Assembly: GCA_036320915.1 (NCBI GenBank)
Contig: JAXBDG010000003.1
Span: forward strand, 248,001-312,000
Direction of reading: 5' to 3'
Length of the DNA stretch: 64,000 bases
DNA from: Linnemannia elongata
Taxonomy: Eukaryota > Mortierellomycota > Mortierellomycetes > Mortierellales > Mortierellaceae
Below the pieces are notes generated by a model. That model saw only the letters and a program-made list of their open reading frames with translations. It was not told the DNA's origin and did not search any database. This document shows, piece after piece, positions 40,601 to 51,513 of the stretch. The translations under genes and the position numbers were made by a program. Every line of letters begins with the position of its first letter. The first letter of the stretch is position 1.

Positions 40601-43600
40601 TTAAGACTGTTTCCTGGTTTTTTTTGGTAGCAGGTGGTTTCAGCTTGCCCGAGATTCTAATTTTTTACCTTTTTGCTTTTAATAACTTAATAGCTACCTG
40701 GGATGAACCAGACGAGCCAGACAGCCCCCACTATGCCTCGTTCAAGGCAGCCTTCAAGGACTGGGTAGCAGCACAAAAGATCCAGATTCCTTCTCGCGCC
40801 AAAAAGGGAAGGTCTGGTATTCAGCCACGGCCAGCAAACCAGCCACCATTCGCCGAGTTGAAGGAGCAGCCTGCTTACATCAGTGGCGGCACACTCAAGG
40901 ACTATCAAATGGACGGTCTCAAGTAAGCACAGTACTTTATTTGCCATTCTTTGCATCTAAGGCGTTTCGTAAACATACAACACGCACTTATTCCTTTTAT
41001 ATATGTTACCATTGTCTCTGATAGTTGGTTGCGATACAATCACTCAAAGGGTGTCAACAGTATCCTGGCCGATGAGATGGGTCTGGGTAAGACTATCCAG
41101 ATGGTGGCGTTCGTGAACACTCTGTTCCACCAACTCAAAGCCTTCCCATGTCTTATTGTCGTCCCCAATTCAACTTTGACCAACTGGGTCCGCGAATTTG
41201 CCAAGTGGTCGCCTGATCTTCGCGTCGTGGCTTACTATGGCCCTCAGAGTTCTCGGGCAGTTGTTCGCGACCACGAACTCTTCCACCGTGGCACTCACGA
41301 CCTCAAGTGCCACGTCGTTGTGACGACATACGAGATGATCGTTAACGTTACCGACAGCGCCCTTTTCAGGAAGAACTCGTGGGAGTGTCTGGTCGTCGAC
41401 GAGGGTCAGCGTCTCAAGAACGAGAACAGTATGTTGTTTGTCAAACTGAACGAGCTGGTGATCGAGAACAGAGTGCTGTTGACCGGAACACCTCTGCAGA
41501 ACAACATTCGCGAACTGTTCAGTTTGATGAACTTTTTGGACCCTGTTCAGTTTGCTGACGTGACCGAGCTCGAAAAGAAGTACGAGAACCTCGACAAGTC
41601 TGCTGTCGAGGAGTTGCACGGAGTAAGTTTCTCCTCAGTCGTTTGGGATGTTGTTGTAGCTTGATTCGTTATGAACTTTCTGCTAACGCTACCATTTTCT
41701 TCATTATTATTGTAGTTGCTTAAGCCATTCTTCCTCCGTCGTACAAAGGATGAGGTGCTCAAGGACTTGCCTCCTATGGTAATGACAATTGACATACCGT
41801 TCATTCTATTTACATGGCAATCTTTCACACTTTTATCAGCTGCTAACGCATTTTCCGTTGTAATTTATAGAGTGAAGTGATTGTCCCTGTAGGTATGTCT
41901 GCTCTGCAAAAGGAGATCTACAAGGGCATCCTGGCGCGTAATCATAAATTGCTCCAGTCGATCACCAATCGCGGAGGAACCGCTTCCAGCCGCAAGGCGT
42001 CTTTGCACAACATCCTTATGGAGCTCCGCAAGTGTCTGAATCATCCTTATCTCATCGAGGGTGTCGAGCCCAGATACCTGAACACTGCAGAGCTAGTCCA
42101 CAAGAGTCTGATTGAGGCGGGTGGCAAGCTCGAGTTGTTGCACAACATGCTTCCCAAGCTGAAGGCGAATGGCCATCGCATCCTCATCTTCTCGACCATG
42201 ACCCGACTGCTCGACATTCTGGAGGATTACCTCAACGGCGAACGATACAATTTCGTCCGCCTCGACGGAAGCACGAGCAGCAACGATCGCCAGGCTAGGA
42301 TCGACAAGTTCAACGCCCCCGATTCAGATGTGTTTGTCTTTTTGTTGTCGACCAGAGCTGGAGGAGTCGGAGTCAACTTGGCGACCGCAGACACTATTCT
42401 CATCTACGATGTCGACTTCAACCCCAAGGCGGATATGCAGGCCCTTTCTCGCGCCCATCGTATAGGACAGAAAAACAAGGTCCTGGTTCTCAAATTCATG
42501 ACGAGGAACTCTGCCGAGGAGCGCATTGTGCAGATCGGCAAGAAGAAGATGATTCTGGATCACTTGATTGTTGAACGCATGGAAGACGAGAACCTGGACC
42601 CCGTTGATGTCGAGAGTATTCTCAAGTTCGGTGCCAAGGCTCTCTTCGAGGAGGAGTCGACGACGAATGAGGACGTCAAGTACGATGACGCCGCCCTGGA
42701 TGCTCTTCTCGACCGCAGCAAAATTGAGCGTAACAAAGAAGACGAGAACGGAGAGACCAAGGTCGGCGGTTTTGGATTTGCCAAGGTCTGGACCGAAACC
42801 AAGGGCTTAGTGGATGAGGAGATTCCCATCGATGCCCCGCCAGAGACTGAAGTGCAAGGATTCTGGTCCACCTTGTTGAGAGACCGTCTGGCGATGGCGT
42901 ACGCCCAGGAGGAGGAAACCCTGGGTCGAGGAGCGCGTCGCAAGACTGTCCTTTCTTATGCGGAGAACGGCAACAACGACAGCCCGACCAACAAGAAGCG
43001 CAAGGCAGGAAAGGAAGTACCGAAGGAGGAAGAGGAGGACTATGTCGATCAGGAGATGGCGGGATCGGAGGCCGAATCAGGCGATTCAGAAGCTGGAGGC
43101 GATCCAGAGAACGTGATAAATGAGCTGGATATCGGCAAGCGATCCAAGAAGAGCAAGGGTCTTGCCTACCCTGATGCGAACCAGTCGCCGTCGCAGCCGA
43201 CCGATATGGAGGGGCTGGAGGATGGCTCGAGGCCTGGTGGAGAGCACTACACTAATACAGATGGAACGACTGGCAAGGTTAAGAAGGCACGTATGCAGCC
43301 ACCGTCGCCTTACCAGATGCATGCAGGACTGGGAGGCATGGTGCCTGGACGAGGCGGAGCGGCTATGGATGCTGCTCAGAAGAAGCCAGGGCGCAAGTCA
43401 CCACCCTGCCTTGTCTGTAGCCGGAGTCATCGAGATCGGTGTCCAGAGAGCCAAGATATACCCCTCGTGTTGGAGCGGAGGCAGCAAATTGCCACCAGTA
43501 ACCACCCCGATAATTATAAGAACATGGCGCTCGCTGTTCTCGACCGGTTCTTGCTGGACAAACAGATCACACCTCTCGAACTCCCCAAGGGCAAGACTGC

Positions 43601-45450
43601 CAAGAACCTCACAGCGGCAGCAGCACGCCTCGGCAGCTCCGCATACCAGGACAATCTCCGATCGATGTCCATTGGCAAAGCATTTGTCCCCACCATTACC
43701 CCTGGTCACTGCATTGTCTGTAACCAAATCCCTTACCATCTGCCATTCCAGTGTCACGAGTCCAAGAATATCCAGTTTATGCAGGAGCGCTGCAGGGCGA
43801 TCACACTGGATCCTACTATCCCGGACAGTAAAAAGCAGGATCACATCGCGACAATCAAGATGCTCATCTCAAAAGAGGCACCGCCATTACCTTCGCGGGG
43901 TCACGCTGCTCCCGCTTCAGCTCCCCCAGCATCTCGACGTCAAGCACCATGGGGCGGATCCGGCCCTCCTGGCCCTTCATCGTCCCACAACGCCTCCTCA
44001 CGCAATGTTCCTACATCTGCAGCGGCTTCGGTCATACTAGCTGCAGCAGCAGCTAGCGGTGGATCTTCTGGCTCCTCATCCAAGCACCCCGGTCAAGGCC
44101 AGAGACCCAGTCAGAGCGGCCAGGGTCATCAAGCCTATACCTCTCAGATTCCTCCTCAGTTCATGAGCACCAGGCCCTCTAAGGATGGATCTCACGGTTC
44201 TTCATCCAATTCTGGTCAGGCTGCCTCACGACTTGACGGTTCTCGTCATCGCGAGTACAACTACAATCCCAGGACGATGCCCCCGGCCCCCGGACCTCAT
44301 ATGACGATCGGGGCACGAGAAAGCAGCAACTATCAGCCTCGAAAGCCCGCTTTCCGGGGTGACAATGGCACGGTTCTGGTCCCATCCGTTCGTGGAGGCG
44401 GTAGCGGTGGCGGCCATGGTCCTGCTCAGGATTACCCCGGGTCATTCAGCAACCGTGACTATGGACGGGAACCTCCACAAGGAGGTAGCAACTATGGTCG
44501 TGAGCGGGATCGCGAGCGGGAGCGGGAACGGGATCATGCAGACTATGGATCTCGGCATGGTCACCCTCAGGAGTCACGGGAACGAGAGCGCGACCGTGAG
44601 CGTGACCGCGAACGCGATCGTGAACGTGAACGTGAACGTGGACACCAACACCACCACCATAATCACCGCAGTCACCACCATGACGGACGCCTTGACGACG
44701 TCCCTCGGTCTCAACAAGACTTTTCGCAAGTAGACAACGTAAGAGAGTAACAAAATAAATACCCCCTACACTCTCCCTTGCTTTTACTGCATTGTATGTT
44801 TAGTTTCACGAAAATGGCTGACAATTGTGTTTGCTGTATGTGGATTCATGATGTTGCTCAATTTTTAGGGCTCGAATGGTAATAACAAGACCGCACGTTA
44901 CCCACAAGAGCCTTCACCAAAACAGCACCGATATCCTTTGTCTGAGCAACCACCGCAACAGCAACACCAACACCAACAGCAACATCAACGACAGCAATAC
45001 CCACACCACCATTCTCACCAAGTCCATGCCAACAGTAGTGGTGGTTCCCGGCCTCGACTCTCAGGTTCTATGTCTCCACCCCCGCGTGATGATCATCGCA
45101 AGGTTGGACGACAGCAGCAGCAGCCAGGAGAGCCGTTTGGAATGGAGAACGGCGACCGACGACGCTCTTCCGGCAGCAGCCTGCCTGAACGAGAGGTGGT
45201 GATGGATGATGATATGACCTCTTCTCCACTTGAGTCGCGCAAGCCTAGTGGAACTTTGCAACTATCGCAACACCAACATCAACAACTGCGGAAATCGCTT
45301 CAACATCAACCACCATATCAGGAGAAAGAGAGGTTTGAACAGGGCGAGGATCTGTCAGAGAAACAGGACGTGTTTGAGTCTTCAACAATAGAACCAACAA
45401 GCAACAACGAGTCCGTTTCGGTCCAAGTCGAAGTCCAAGCCCACGAGTAG
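37697..45450 (+). CDS. CHD3/Mi-2-type (Mit1-like) chromatin remodelling ATPase
   Basis: Seven exons in phase: 37697-37882, 38892-40593, 40694-40922, 41025-41622, 41716-41778, 41871-44738, 44869-45450; 2,075 residues. It slides nucleosomes using ATP. Order: N-terminal segment (VKYTVVWENGDTTE, possible small beta-barrel); basic Ser-rich linker; PHD-type Cys/His clusters (about 252-330 and 424-445) split by an acidic Ala/Thr-rich insert; two chromodomains (LIKWKNMSYRKLTWVP at about 537; FVKWKSLDYDQSTWDEP at about 615); SNF2 ATPase with DEMGLGKT (about 721), VVDEGQRLKN and LTGTPLQNN; helicase C with LLSTRAGGVGVNL and RAHRIGQ. After that come two Cys-rich knuckles (CLVCSRSHRDRC, CIVCNQIPYHLPFQC), Arg/Glu/Asp repeats, His runs and a Gln-rich end. 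Exon 7 follows a GTAAGA donor; without splicing the protein stops three codons later. Confidence 0.87.
37883..38891 (+). other. Long first intron of the CHD gene (1,009 nt)
   Basis: Donor GAG|GTAAGG, acceptor GCAATAG|GAG, phase 0 on both sides. Most other introns in the window are 60-300 bases. It holds a 128-codon frame (38378-38764) rich in Gly/Lys/Glu with no recognisable domain, probably spurious. Confidence 0.6.
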
Positions 45451-45481
45451 AATCAAGGGGGTGACTGTCAAAGTAGAATGA

Positions 45482-45487
45482 AATAAA
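45482..45487 (+). terminator. Poly(A) signal of the CHD gene
   Basis: AATAAA 32 bases after the stop at 45450. The MYG1 ATG lies only 131 bases further on. Confidence 0.5.
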
Positions 45488-45617
45488 AAAAAATCAACAA
45501 GGTCCTTTTGTACTTTTTTTTTCTCCAGCACTTTTTACTTATTTTATGTTTACTACTACTCGGTTATTTCGTCCTTCTTTTTCATCACCACTCTTCAGAC
45601 GCGTTTCTTCATTCACC

Positions 45618-47149
45618 ATGGCTAAAGTAAGCAGCATTACCGCTCAGGCAGGACAAGGGACACTATATTTCAGCAACAACTAAAGGAAGACATACACTAT
45701 ATAACGAAGTCAAGCGGATGCAAGGGATCTCAATCAAGAAGACGACACCAGAGAAACCCACTTGCGTACTCGTCATAGCACCCCCCTCGGAGATGAGCTC
45801 CGAAGTCATTTACTTTGTTGTTTTTTTTTGGTTGTCGCAAGTAAGCTAAACGACTATGACTTGCTTGTTCTTTTAACGTGTTTGATAATCAATTAGGTTA
45901 TTGGAACTCACAACGGACACTTTCACTGCGACGAGGCGCTCGCCGTCCATATGCTCAGACAATCCAAGCAGTTCAAGGATGCCGGTAAACGTCCTTTTTT
46001 TTTTTTTTTACGACTTCAATCTTTTCGAACATCAACATCCTACAGAACCCTCAACACACCTTTTTTATCCCCCTTTGCGGGAGAAACCAGCATCAGGATA
46101 CTAACTAACGCGCACTACAATCTGTCAATGATTAAAAAAAAAACGAATAGCCCTTATCCGCACACGCGACCCTGCCAAGTTGGCGACATGCGATGTTGTT
46201 GTTGATGTCGGAGGAGTTTATGACCCTGCTACCCAGCGTTACGATCACCACCAGCGTGGATTCACTGAGGTCTTTGGCGGAAAGTTTGATACCAAGCTCA
46301 GCAGTGCTGGTCTCGTCTACAAGTATGTTTTTTTTGGATCAGCTTTTTTTGCACATGTTGTGGAAAGAGTAAGAAAAAAAAATAGGCGTGGGAATACTTG
46401 GTTTTGTATGTATTCTAACAGTTGTTTCTCTAATTCACACTATGAAATACAGGCATTTCGGAAAGGAGATCATCGCGACCATTTTGAACTTGGAAGAGTC
46501 AGACCCCAAGGTCGAGCTCCTCTACCAAAAGGTGTACGAGAACTTTATCGAGGCCCTCGATGGCGGTGACAACGGTATCTCTCAATACCCCGCTGACATC
46601 AAGCCCAAGTACCGTGTCGGAACTGCTCTCCCTCAACGTGTCGCAGGATTGAACCCCTGGTGGAACCAGAAGGATGTTGATGTTGACGGACAGTTCTTGA
46701 AGGCTGTTGCGATGACGGGTCAGGATTTCACGGATTCGGTTCGGTACTTGGGTCTTTCGTGGTTGCCTGCCAGAGATTTGGTGGTGAGCGCGTTGGATAA
46801 GCGTATGGATATTCATCCCTCAGGAAAGATCTTGGTCTTTGATCAGTCTTGCCCCTGGAAGGAGCATTTGTTCAACTTGGAGGAGGAGTTGTGCATTGAG
46901 GAAAAGCCCGTGTATGTGTTGTACCCCGATGATAACAACCAGTGGAGAGTTCAGTGTGTTCCTCCTTCGCCTGAGAGCTTTGAGTGCAGGAAGGCGTTGC
47001 CTCAGGAGTGGAGAGGATTCCGTGATGAGGAGTTGTCCCAGCGTAGCGGGATCCCTGGAGGTATCTTTGTCCATATGGGAGGTTTCATTGGTGGAAACAA
47101 GACTCATGAAGGTGCTCTTGAGATGGCTGTCAAGGCCTTGGACGTTTAA
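45618..47149 (+). CDS. MYG1: MYG1-type 3'-5' RNA exonuclease (DHH superfamily)
   Basis: Four exons: 45618-45626 (9 nt: Met-Ala-Lys), 45897-45984, 46151-46322, 46453-47149; 321 residues, close to the family's length. Motifs: [19 protein letters not shown] at the N-terminus (metal-binding His/Cys/Asp), [19 protein letters not shown] (the DHH-like signature), [16 protein letters not shown], and a C-terminal HMGGFIGGN. Known: MYG1 processes precursor RNAs in nucleolus and mitochondria in yeast and mammals. The very short first exon leaves no mitochondrial presequence, so a nuclear/cytosolic form is the simplest reading; an alternative upstream start is not visible. It is tightly packed between the CHD gene and a convergent neighbour. 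Confidence 0.9.
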
Positions 47150-47495
47150 GTTGTAGAGGGGCGGCAGGAATTACATTATCCGGTTTTTGATAATTAAATT
47201 GAAATATAAAACAAAGTAGCAAAGGATACAAGGAAAGGAGGAGCTGTTTTTGTAAGGATGGGGTCTGGCGACTGTGACGAGCGCTGCGAATGGTTGCCAG
47301 CCTCTTTTTTGGTCTTTGTGTTTTTATTATGATGTTCTTATTGCTTGTTTTTTTGAAGGTGGAGTAGAGAGTGAGGAGTGGGGAGTATGAAAGGAAAAAA
47401 AAGAGTACGAAAATGCGGAGAAAGAAAAAAATGGTATTTTAAAAAAAAAATGAAGAAATGAAGTCATCCTTCAAAATTTCAAAGGAGGTATCATT

Positions 47496-49010
47496 TTACC
47501 AGGCGACCTTCTTCTTCTTGGAGGGATCAAAACTACCCAACATGGCACCCCGATACAACTCCCGAATAACCTCTCCTCTCTCAACCGTCGCTTCAACAAT
47601 TGCGGACGCATGACAAGGCTCCACCCTTCCATACCAAATCGCCATACTCGTCTTTTCCTCGGGCTCGGATCTGTGTACAATCACGTTTCCAGCAAACTTG
47701 TGTCCTCCAATATGGGAGACCAGCCAGATCTCGACGTCACCCTCGGCGTCACCGTAGATGTCCTTTTGACGGAGGTATTGGAGGAATTGTTTTTTGAGGA
47801 GTGGCGCGGTTTTGGCGCAGCGGTTGTCGCGTTTTCCGTGGGAGCAGATCATGATGGCGGATTTGGGAAGCCACCGGTGGGCAAGGAAGGTTGTAGAGCC
47901 GGCGTGGACTTCACGGGTTGTGTCGCTGGTAGAGTGGTGGAAGTGTCCGGGTCCGGTGATGGTGGAGGCGGTTGAGTGGATCGAGGACGATGAGGATGAG
48001 GCCGAGATGGTCCGGAAGGAAGACGTTGTTGTGGTTGTAGTGGTGGTGATGGTACGGGTGGAACCGTCGGCGGATTGCTGGGTGGATGTTGAGCTTGCGG
48101 ATGAGACCTCTGGTGCACCGTTTGCGGTAGAGATCGAGATTCTTGAGGAGTCTTGTCCGCCATCCTTCTCGACCTGGAGTTCTTTGTTGAAAGCATCGAC
48201 GACGGTGGTGGTGACAGGTCCTTCAAAAACAGCCCCAACTGCAGGCCTCAAGAAAGCCTCAAAGAAATCGTCACACTGCTCAGGTGTCACATCATTCACA
48301 ACAATCTGATCTGGCAAGATGACCACCTGCCAACCCGGACCATCCCAAGTCTCTGCCTTCCTCGACGAATTCGTCAACACAATCCTGGGTACATCCTTTC
48401 CTCCATTCTCATCCCTGAGTCGTTGTTGTCCGGCATCAATCGCCTTCTGCATATGATGCGCCAGCTGGGTAGGATCAGAGTCGATATGTGCATCCCAATC
48501 GTCTTGACCGGTCGAAATGAGGACATGACGGATATAAGGTTTCATGGAGTGGAGGAGGGGCAGTTCGTGGTCGATCTTGAGGTAGGAAGGGTAGTGTGGG
48601 TGCTCTTCATCTTTGCAGGGTGTTGGGCAGGCGTTGCAGTCTTGTGAGGAGATGTAGGGGATGTTGGAGTCTTCTTCCTCTGTCGCTGGTGGTTTGTCGC
48701 CCTTGTCCTTCTTCTCTTTCTTGTCCTTCTTGTCCTTTTTCTCGCGCTTTTCTTCTTCAGGTGGGGGAGGGAGGGACTTTTCGGAGACGACGGTGGTGGG
48801 GATTTCTGCGGATCCGTTGATGGTCGAAGAGGAGGAGGAAGAAGATAAAATGGTGGTGGTGGTTGTGGTAGTAGTGGTGGTAGACCCGTCGGTAGAGGAC
48901 TTGACGGTGGTGGTTGTCAAGTCTGCGACGTGGTCTAAAACGGGTGCGGGTGGTGCGGCGGTGAAGATGCCTTTGATGGCCGCGAGGGCGATTGCAACTG
49001 TGATGATCAT
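47496..49010 (-). CDS. Apd1/Aim32-like thioredoxin-fold [2Fe-2S] protein (sucrase/ferredoxin-like family)
   Basis: Single ORF of 504 residues. A short hydrophobic N-terminus (MIITVAIALAAIKGIF) suggests a membrane anchor or organelle signal. Then come Thr/Ser runs and a Lys/Glu/Asp-rich linker (KKDKKDKKEKKDK). The family domain runs from about 120 to the end, starting DCNACPTPC and interrupted by a second Thr/Ser-rich insert (about 300-350). The C-terminal part has CSHGKRDNRC (Cys389, Cys398) and HIGGHKFAGN (His433, His437), the paired Cys and His that bind the cluster in Apd1/Aim32 proteins. Known: these proteins affect oxidative-stress and redox balance in yeast; the reaction is not settled. 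The AATAAA at 47323-47328 (minus) lies within the region shared with the convergent MYG1 3' end. Confidence 0.75.
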   Translation of the reverse strand: MIITVAIALAAIKGIFTAAPPAPVLDHVADLTTTTVKSSTDGSTTTTTTTTTTILSSSSSSSTINGSAEIPTTVVSEKSLPPPPEEEKREKKDKKDKKEKKDKGDKPPATEEEDSNIPYISSQDCNACPTPCKDEEHPHYPSYLKIDHELPLLHSMKPYIRHVLISTGQDDWDAHIDSDPTQLAHHMQKAIDAGQQRLRDENGGKDVPRIVLTNSSRKAETWDGPGWQVVILPDQIVVNDVTPEQCDDFFEAFLRPAVGAVFEGPVTTTVVDAFNKELQVEKDGGQDSSRISISTANGAPEVSSASSTSTQQSADGSTRTITTTTTTTTSSFRTISASSSSSSIHSTASTITGPGHFHHSTSDTTREVHAGSTTFLAHRWLPKSAIMICSHGKRDNRCAKTAPLLKKQFLQYLRQKDIYGDAEGDVEIWLVSHIGGHKFAGNVIVHRSEPEEKTSMAIWYGRVEPCHASAIVEATVERGEVIRELYRGAMLGSFDPSKKKKVAW

Positions 49011-51023
49011 TGGTTTTGTGATTCGTCTGGTTAGAGTCCTGATGTAAGTGTGCGTCCTGAATGCAGAGTGAACGATGTCAAGAGGTGACGAGAAAAAAAA
49101 AAAGAGAGGTCAGAAGAGTTTTTTGTAAGTTGGTGAATTTTGATAGGACGATAAGAATATGTAAGGACTCTTTTTTTTTTGCAAGATTTGTGGGAGAGAA
49201 AGAATGAAGTAAGAGATATGGCCCGTGTGTGTGTGTGAAGGTCACTTGTTGTTTCATGGGGTTATTGTATGAAAAGCAGACAGAAGAAAGAAAAAAAAAA
49301 GAGATGGACAGAAAACGAGGGATCTATTTTGTCGAAAATTGTGCGCGTGGACACACTCTTCTATGCACAGAAAGGTCATAGGATAAGATGTATGTTTTCT
49401 ATGGAGATGGAAGTGTGGGAGTGTTCTTCTTTACCTTTGTGGTTGCGTGGGGTTTGGGTCTTGCTTGATGGAGAGGGATTGACCTGGAGGTGACGAAGGG
49501 CGAAGGAGTGGGGAGGGGTGAAGACAAGGGCGAGGAAGAAGGAGGGAAGAAGAGAAAAGAGGAGAAAGGGGCGGGAATCGCCCTCTTTTATAACTTTCAG
49601 GGCTTTCCTCCCTCTCTTCAAACAAATCCATTGGGGGCAATGTGCCCGGATAAAGTGTCCGAATAAACAAAGGCCGTTTTTCTCTTCTTTCACTTTTTTT
49701 TTTCCATTTGGTTGTTCCTTAGTTTTTCCCACAATACTCTGAATCTGATAACACAAAAGGGCCCCAATCTGATAACAGGGTGACCACAGTATCCAAGCGA
49801 ATGTACGCCAAAGGACATCACCATCACGCCAAAACAAAAAGGACAAACTAATTACGAAAGAGAAGGGAACAACTCCCTTTTAGGCAACGATGAGGCTGGG
49901 ATGGTTGGGCTAATGAAGACGAAAGTGGAGTGAAAGTGCAGCGGACCAACAAGGTACACTTACACCTTACACCACTTTCTTACGTTCGTTTGGTTACTGT
50001 CGCACGAAAATAAAAGTTGACAAGGTATGTTGCAATGAATTGAGAGAGAACTCAATTTTGCTCTCAGCCAACAGAATGCCTCGCTTTTCTTCTCTTCTTT
50101 TCTCGTTTCTTCGTGTCTTCTCTCGCCATTCCTCCTCCCTCGTTTATTTCCTTTCTTGCCTTGCATGCATTGTATGCCTTTCTAGCCAGGTTTCCTTCAT
50201 ATATTGCCAAATGACCATCAGGAGAGATGCGAAGACCATTGGCACCCTCTGGTTGGTTGTTGAGTCCAGAACAGTTGGACAATAGCCCCCCCCCGCTCGC
50301 TCACACGTTTGTTTACATTTTCCTATTTTCTTGTTCTCGTACGATGGCATGAGTACCCTGCAAGACACAAGGATCCTCATAAACAAATGAGGCATTTTCT
50401 TTTTTTTTGACAGCTCTCTTTTCTTTTCATCGATAATCCCCTCAATTTTCTTTCTCCTTCCTTCACCCCAGCCACCTGTAACACCTGTCGGTCAATGTGG
50501 CTGACTTGGGTCTCCTTTCTCTCTTTGCTTACTCACCCTCTGTTCCCTGTTCTCTGCTCACTGTTCCCTGTTCTTCTTCATCCATGTCCCGATTTCGAAG
50601 GTTGCACCAAAAATGAAAATGACATCCTTTTGTTTGTCCTGCCAGCAGTAACAGGGTTTGCGACAAGGGAGGGGGTTTTTTTTTCTTTTCAAGATCGCGG
50701 GATGTTTTTCATTTGTTTGTTGTACGGTATTCGCGGTCAGATACATACATGGTGAGATATGAAAAGCAATGCTTCTTTTCAGCAATTGGACCATGGAGAT
50801 AGTTCTCGCGGGAGTTAAGTATCTTATGAAATGTGAACCATGAAGAGAAGCAAGCAACGGCTTGTTCGTTCATTCATTTACAAAGACAGGAGACGAAAGG
50901 AAAAAAAAAAAGAAAAAAAAGAAAAAGAAAAGAGAAAAACGTGCATGAGGTTGATCATATCATATGTTTTTCAGGCACACGGACGCATGAATCGCGGTTG
51001 ATGTCATTTCTGTCAATGTCTGC

Positions 51024-51065
<42 letters not shown>

Positions 51066-51513
51066 CGTTTTTGTCCCCTTTGTTCCTTGGCCCATTTCCT
51101 ATTGTCCTTCTCCCGTCGTCGTGTTCCTTCAGTCCCCCTTTACCCTCCTCATACCTTCCTTTCCCACTTCCATTCGCCTTTCCCGTCGGCCACTCTCCCT
51201 CTTTGTGTCCCCTCCGTCTGCGCTCGTCCCTCCTCCTCTATCTCCTTCCAACCACTTCTCTCGCTCTCTCTCTGTCTCTCACTATCTCTCTCTGTCTGTC
51301 GCTATCTCTCCCCTCGCTCTACCTCGTTCTCGCTTCTCGCTTATTGCGCCTTACTGCCTTTGTCCATCCCCTTTTTCAACACTTTTTCATCAGCTCACCT
51401 TCTGCATTCATTCTCACACCTTCACCCCACACACACATACCTCTCCCTTTTCTACAAGTTGCCCTAAAGTGGCCTCATTCGAACACAGCGACTGTGTGAT
51501 CAATGTCGCCAGC
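49011..51513. other. Divergent promoter region
   Basis: 2.5 kb between the Apd1-like gene (minus) and the LRR gene (plus). A leader intron acceptor (ACATCAG) lies about 35 bases before the Apd1-like ATG. Bases 51060-51430 are strongly CT-rich and precede the LRR start. No gene is supported. Confidence 0.5.
51024..51065 (+). repeat. (GTT)14 microsatellite
   Basis: Perfect trinucleotide repeat in the LRR gene's upstream region. It would encode a Val run if the longer open frame from 50833 were translated, which I doubt. Confidence 0.85.

Noticed and set aside
50833..51513. N-terminal extension of the LRR protein
   Set aside because: The translation is poly-Val from (GTT)n and Ser/Leu/Phe runs from a CT-rich leader, with no domain.
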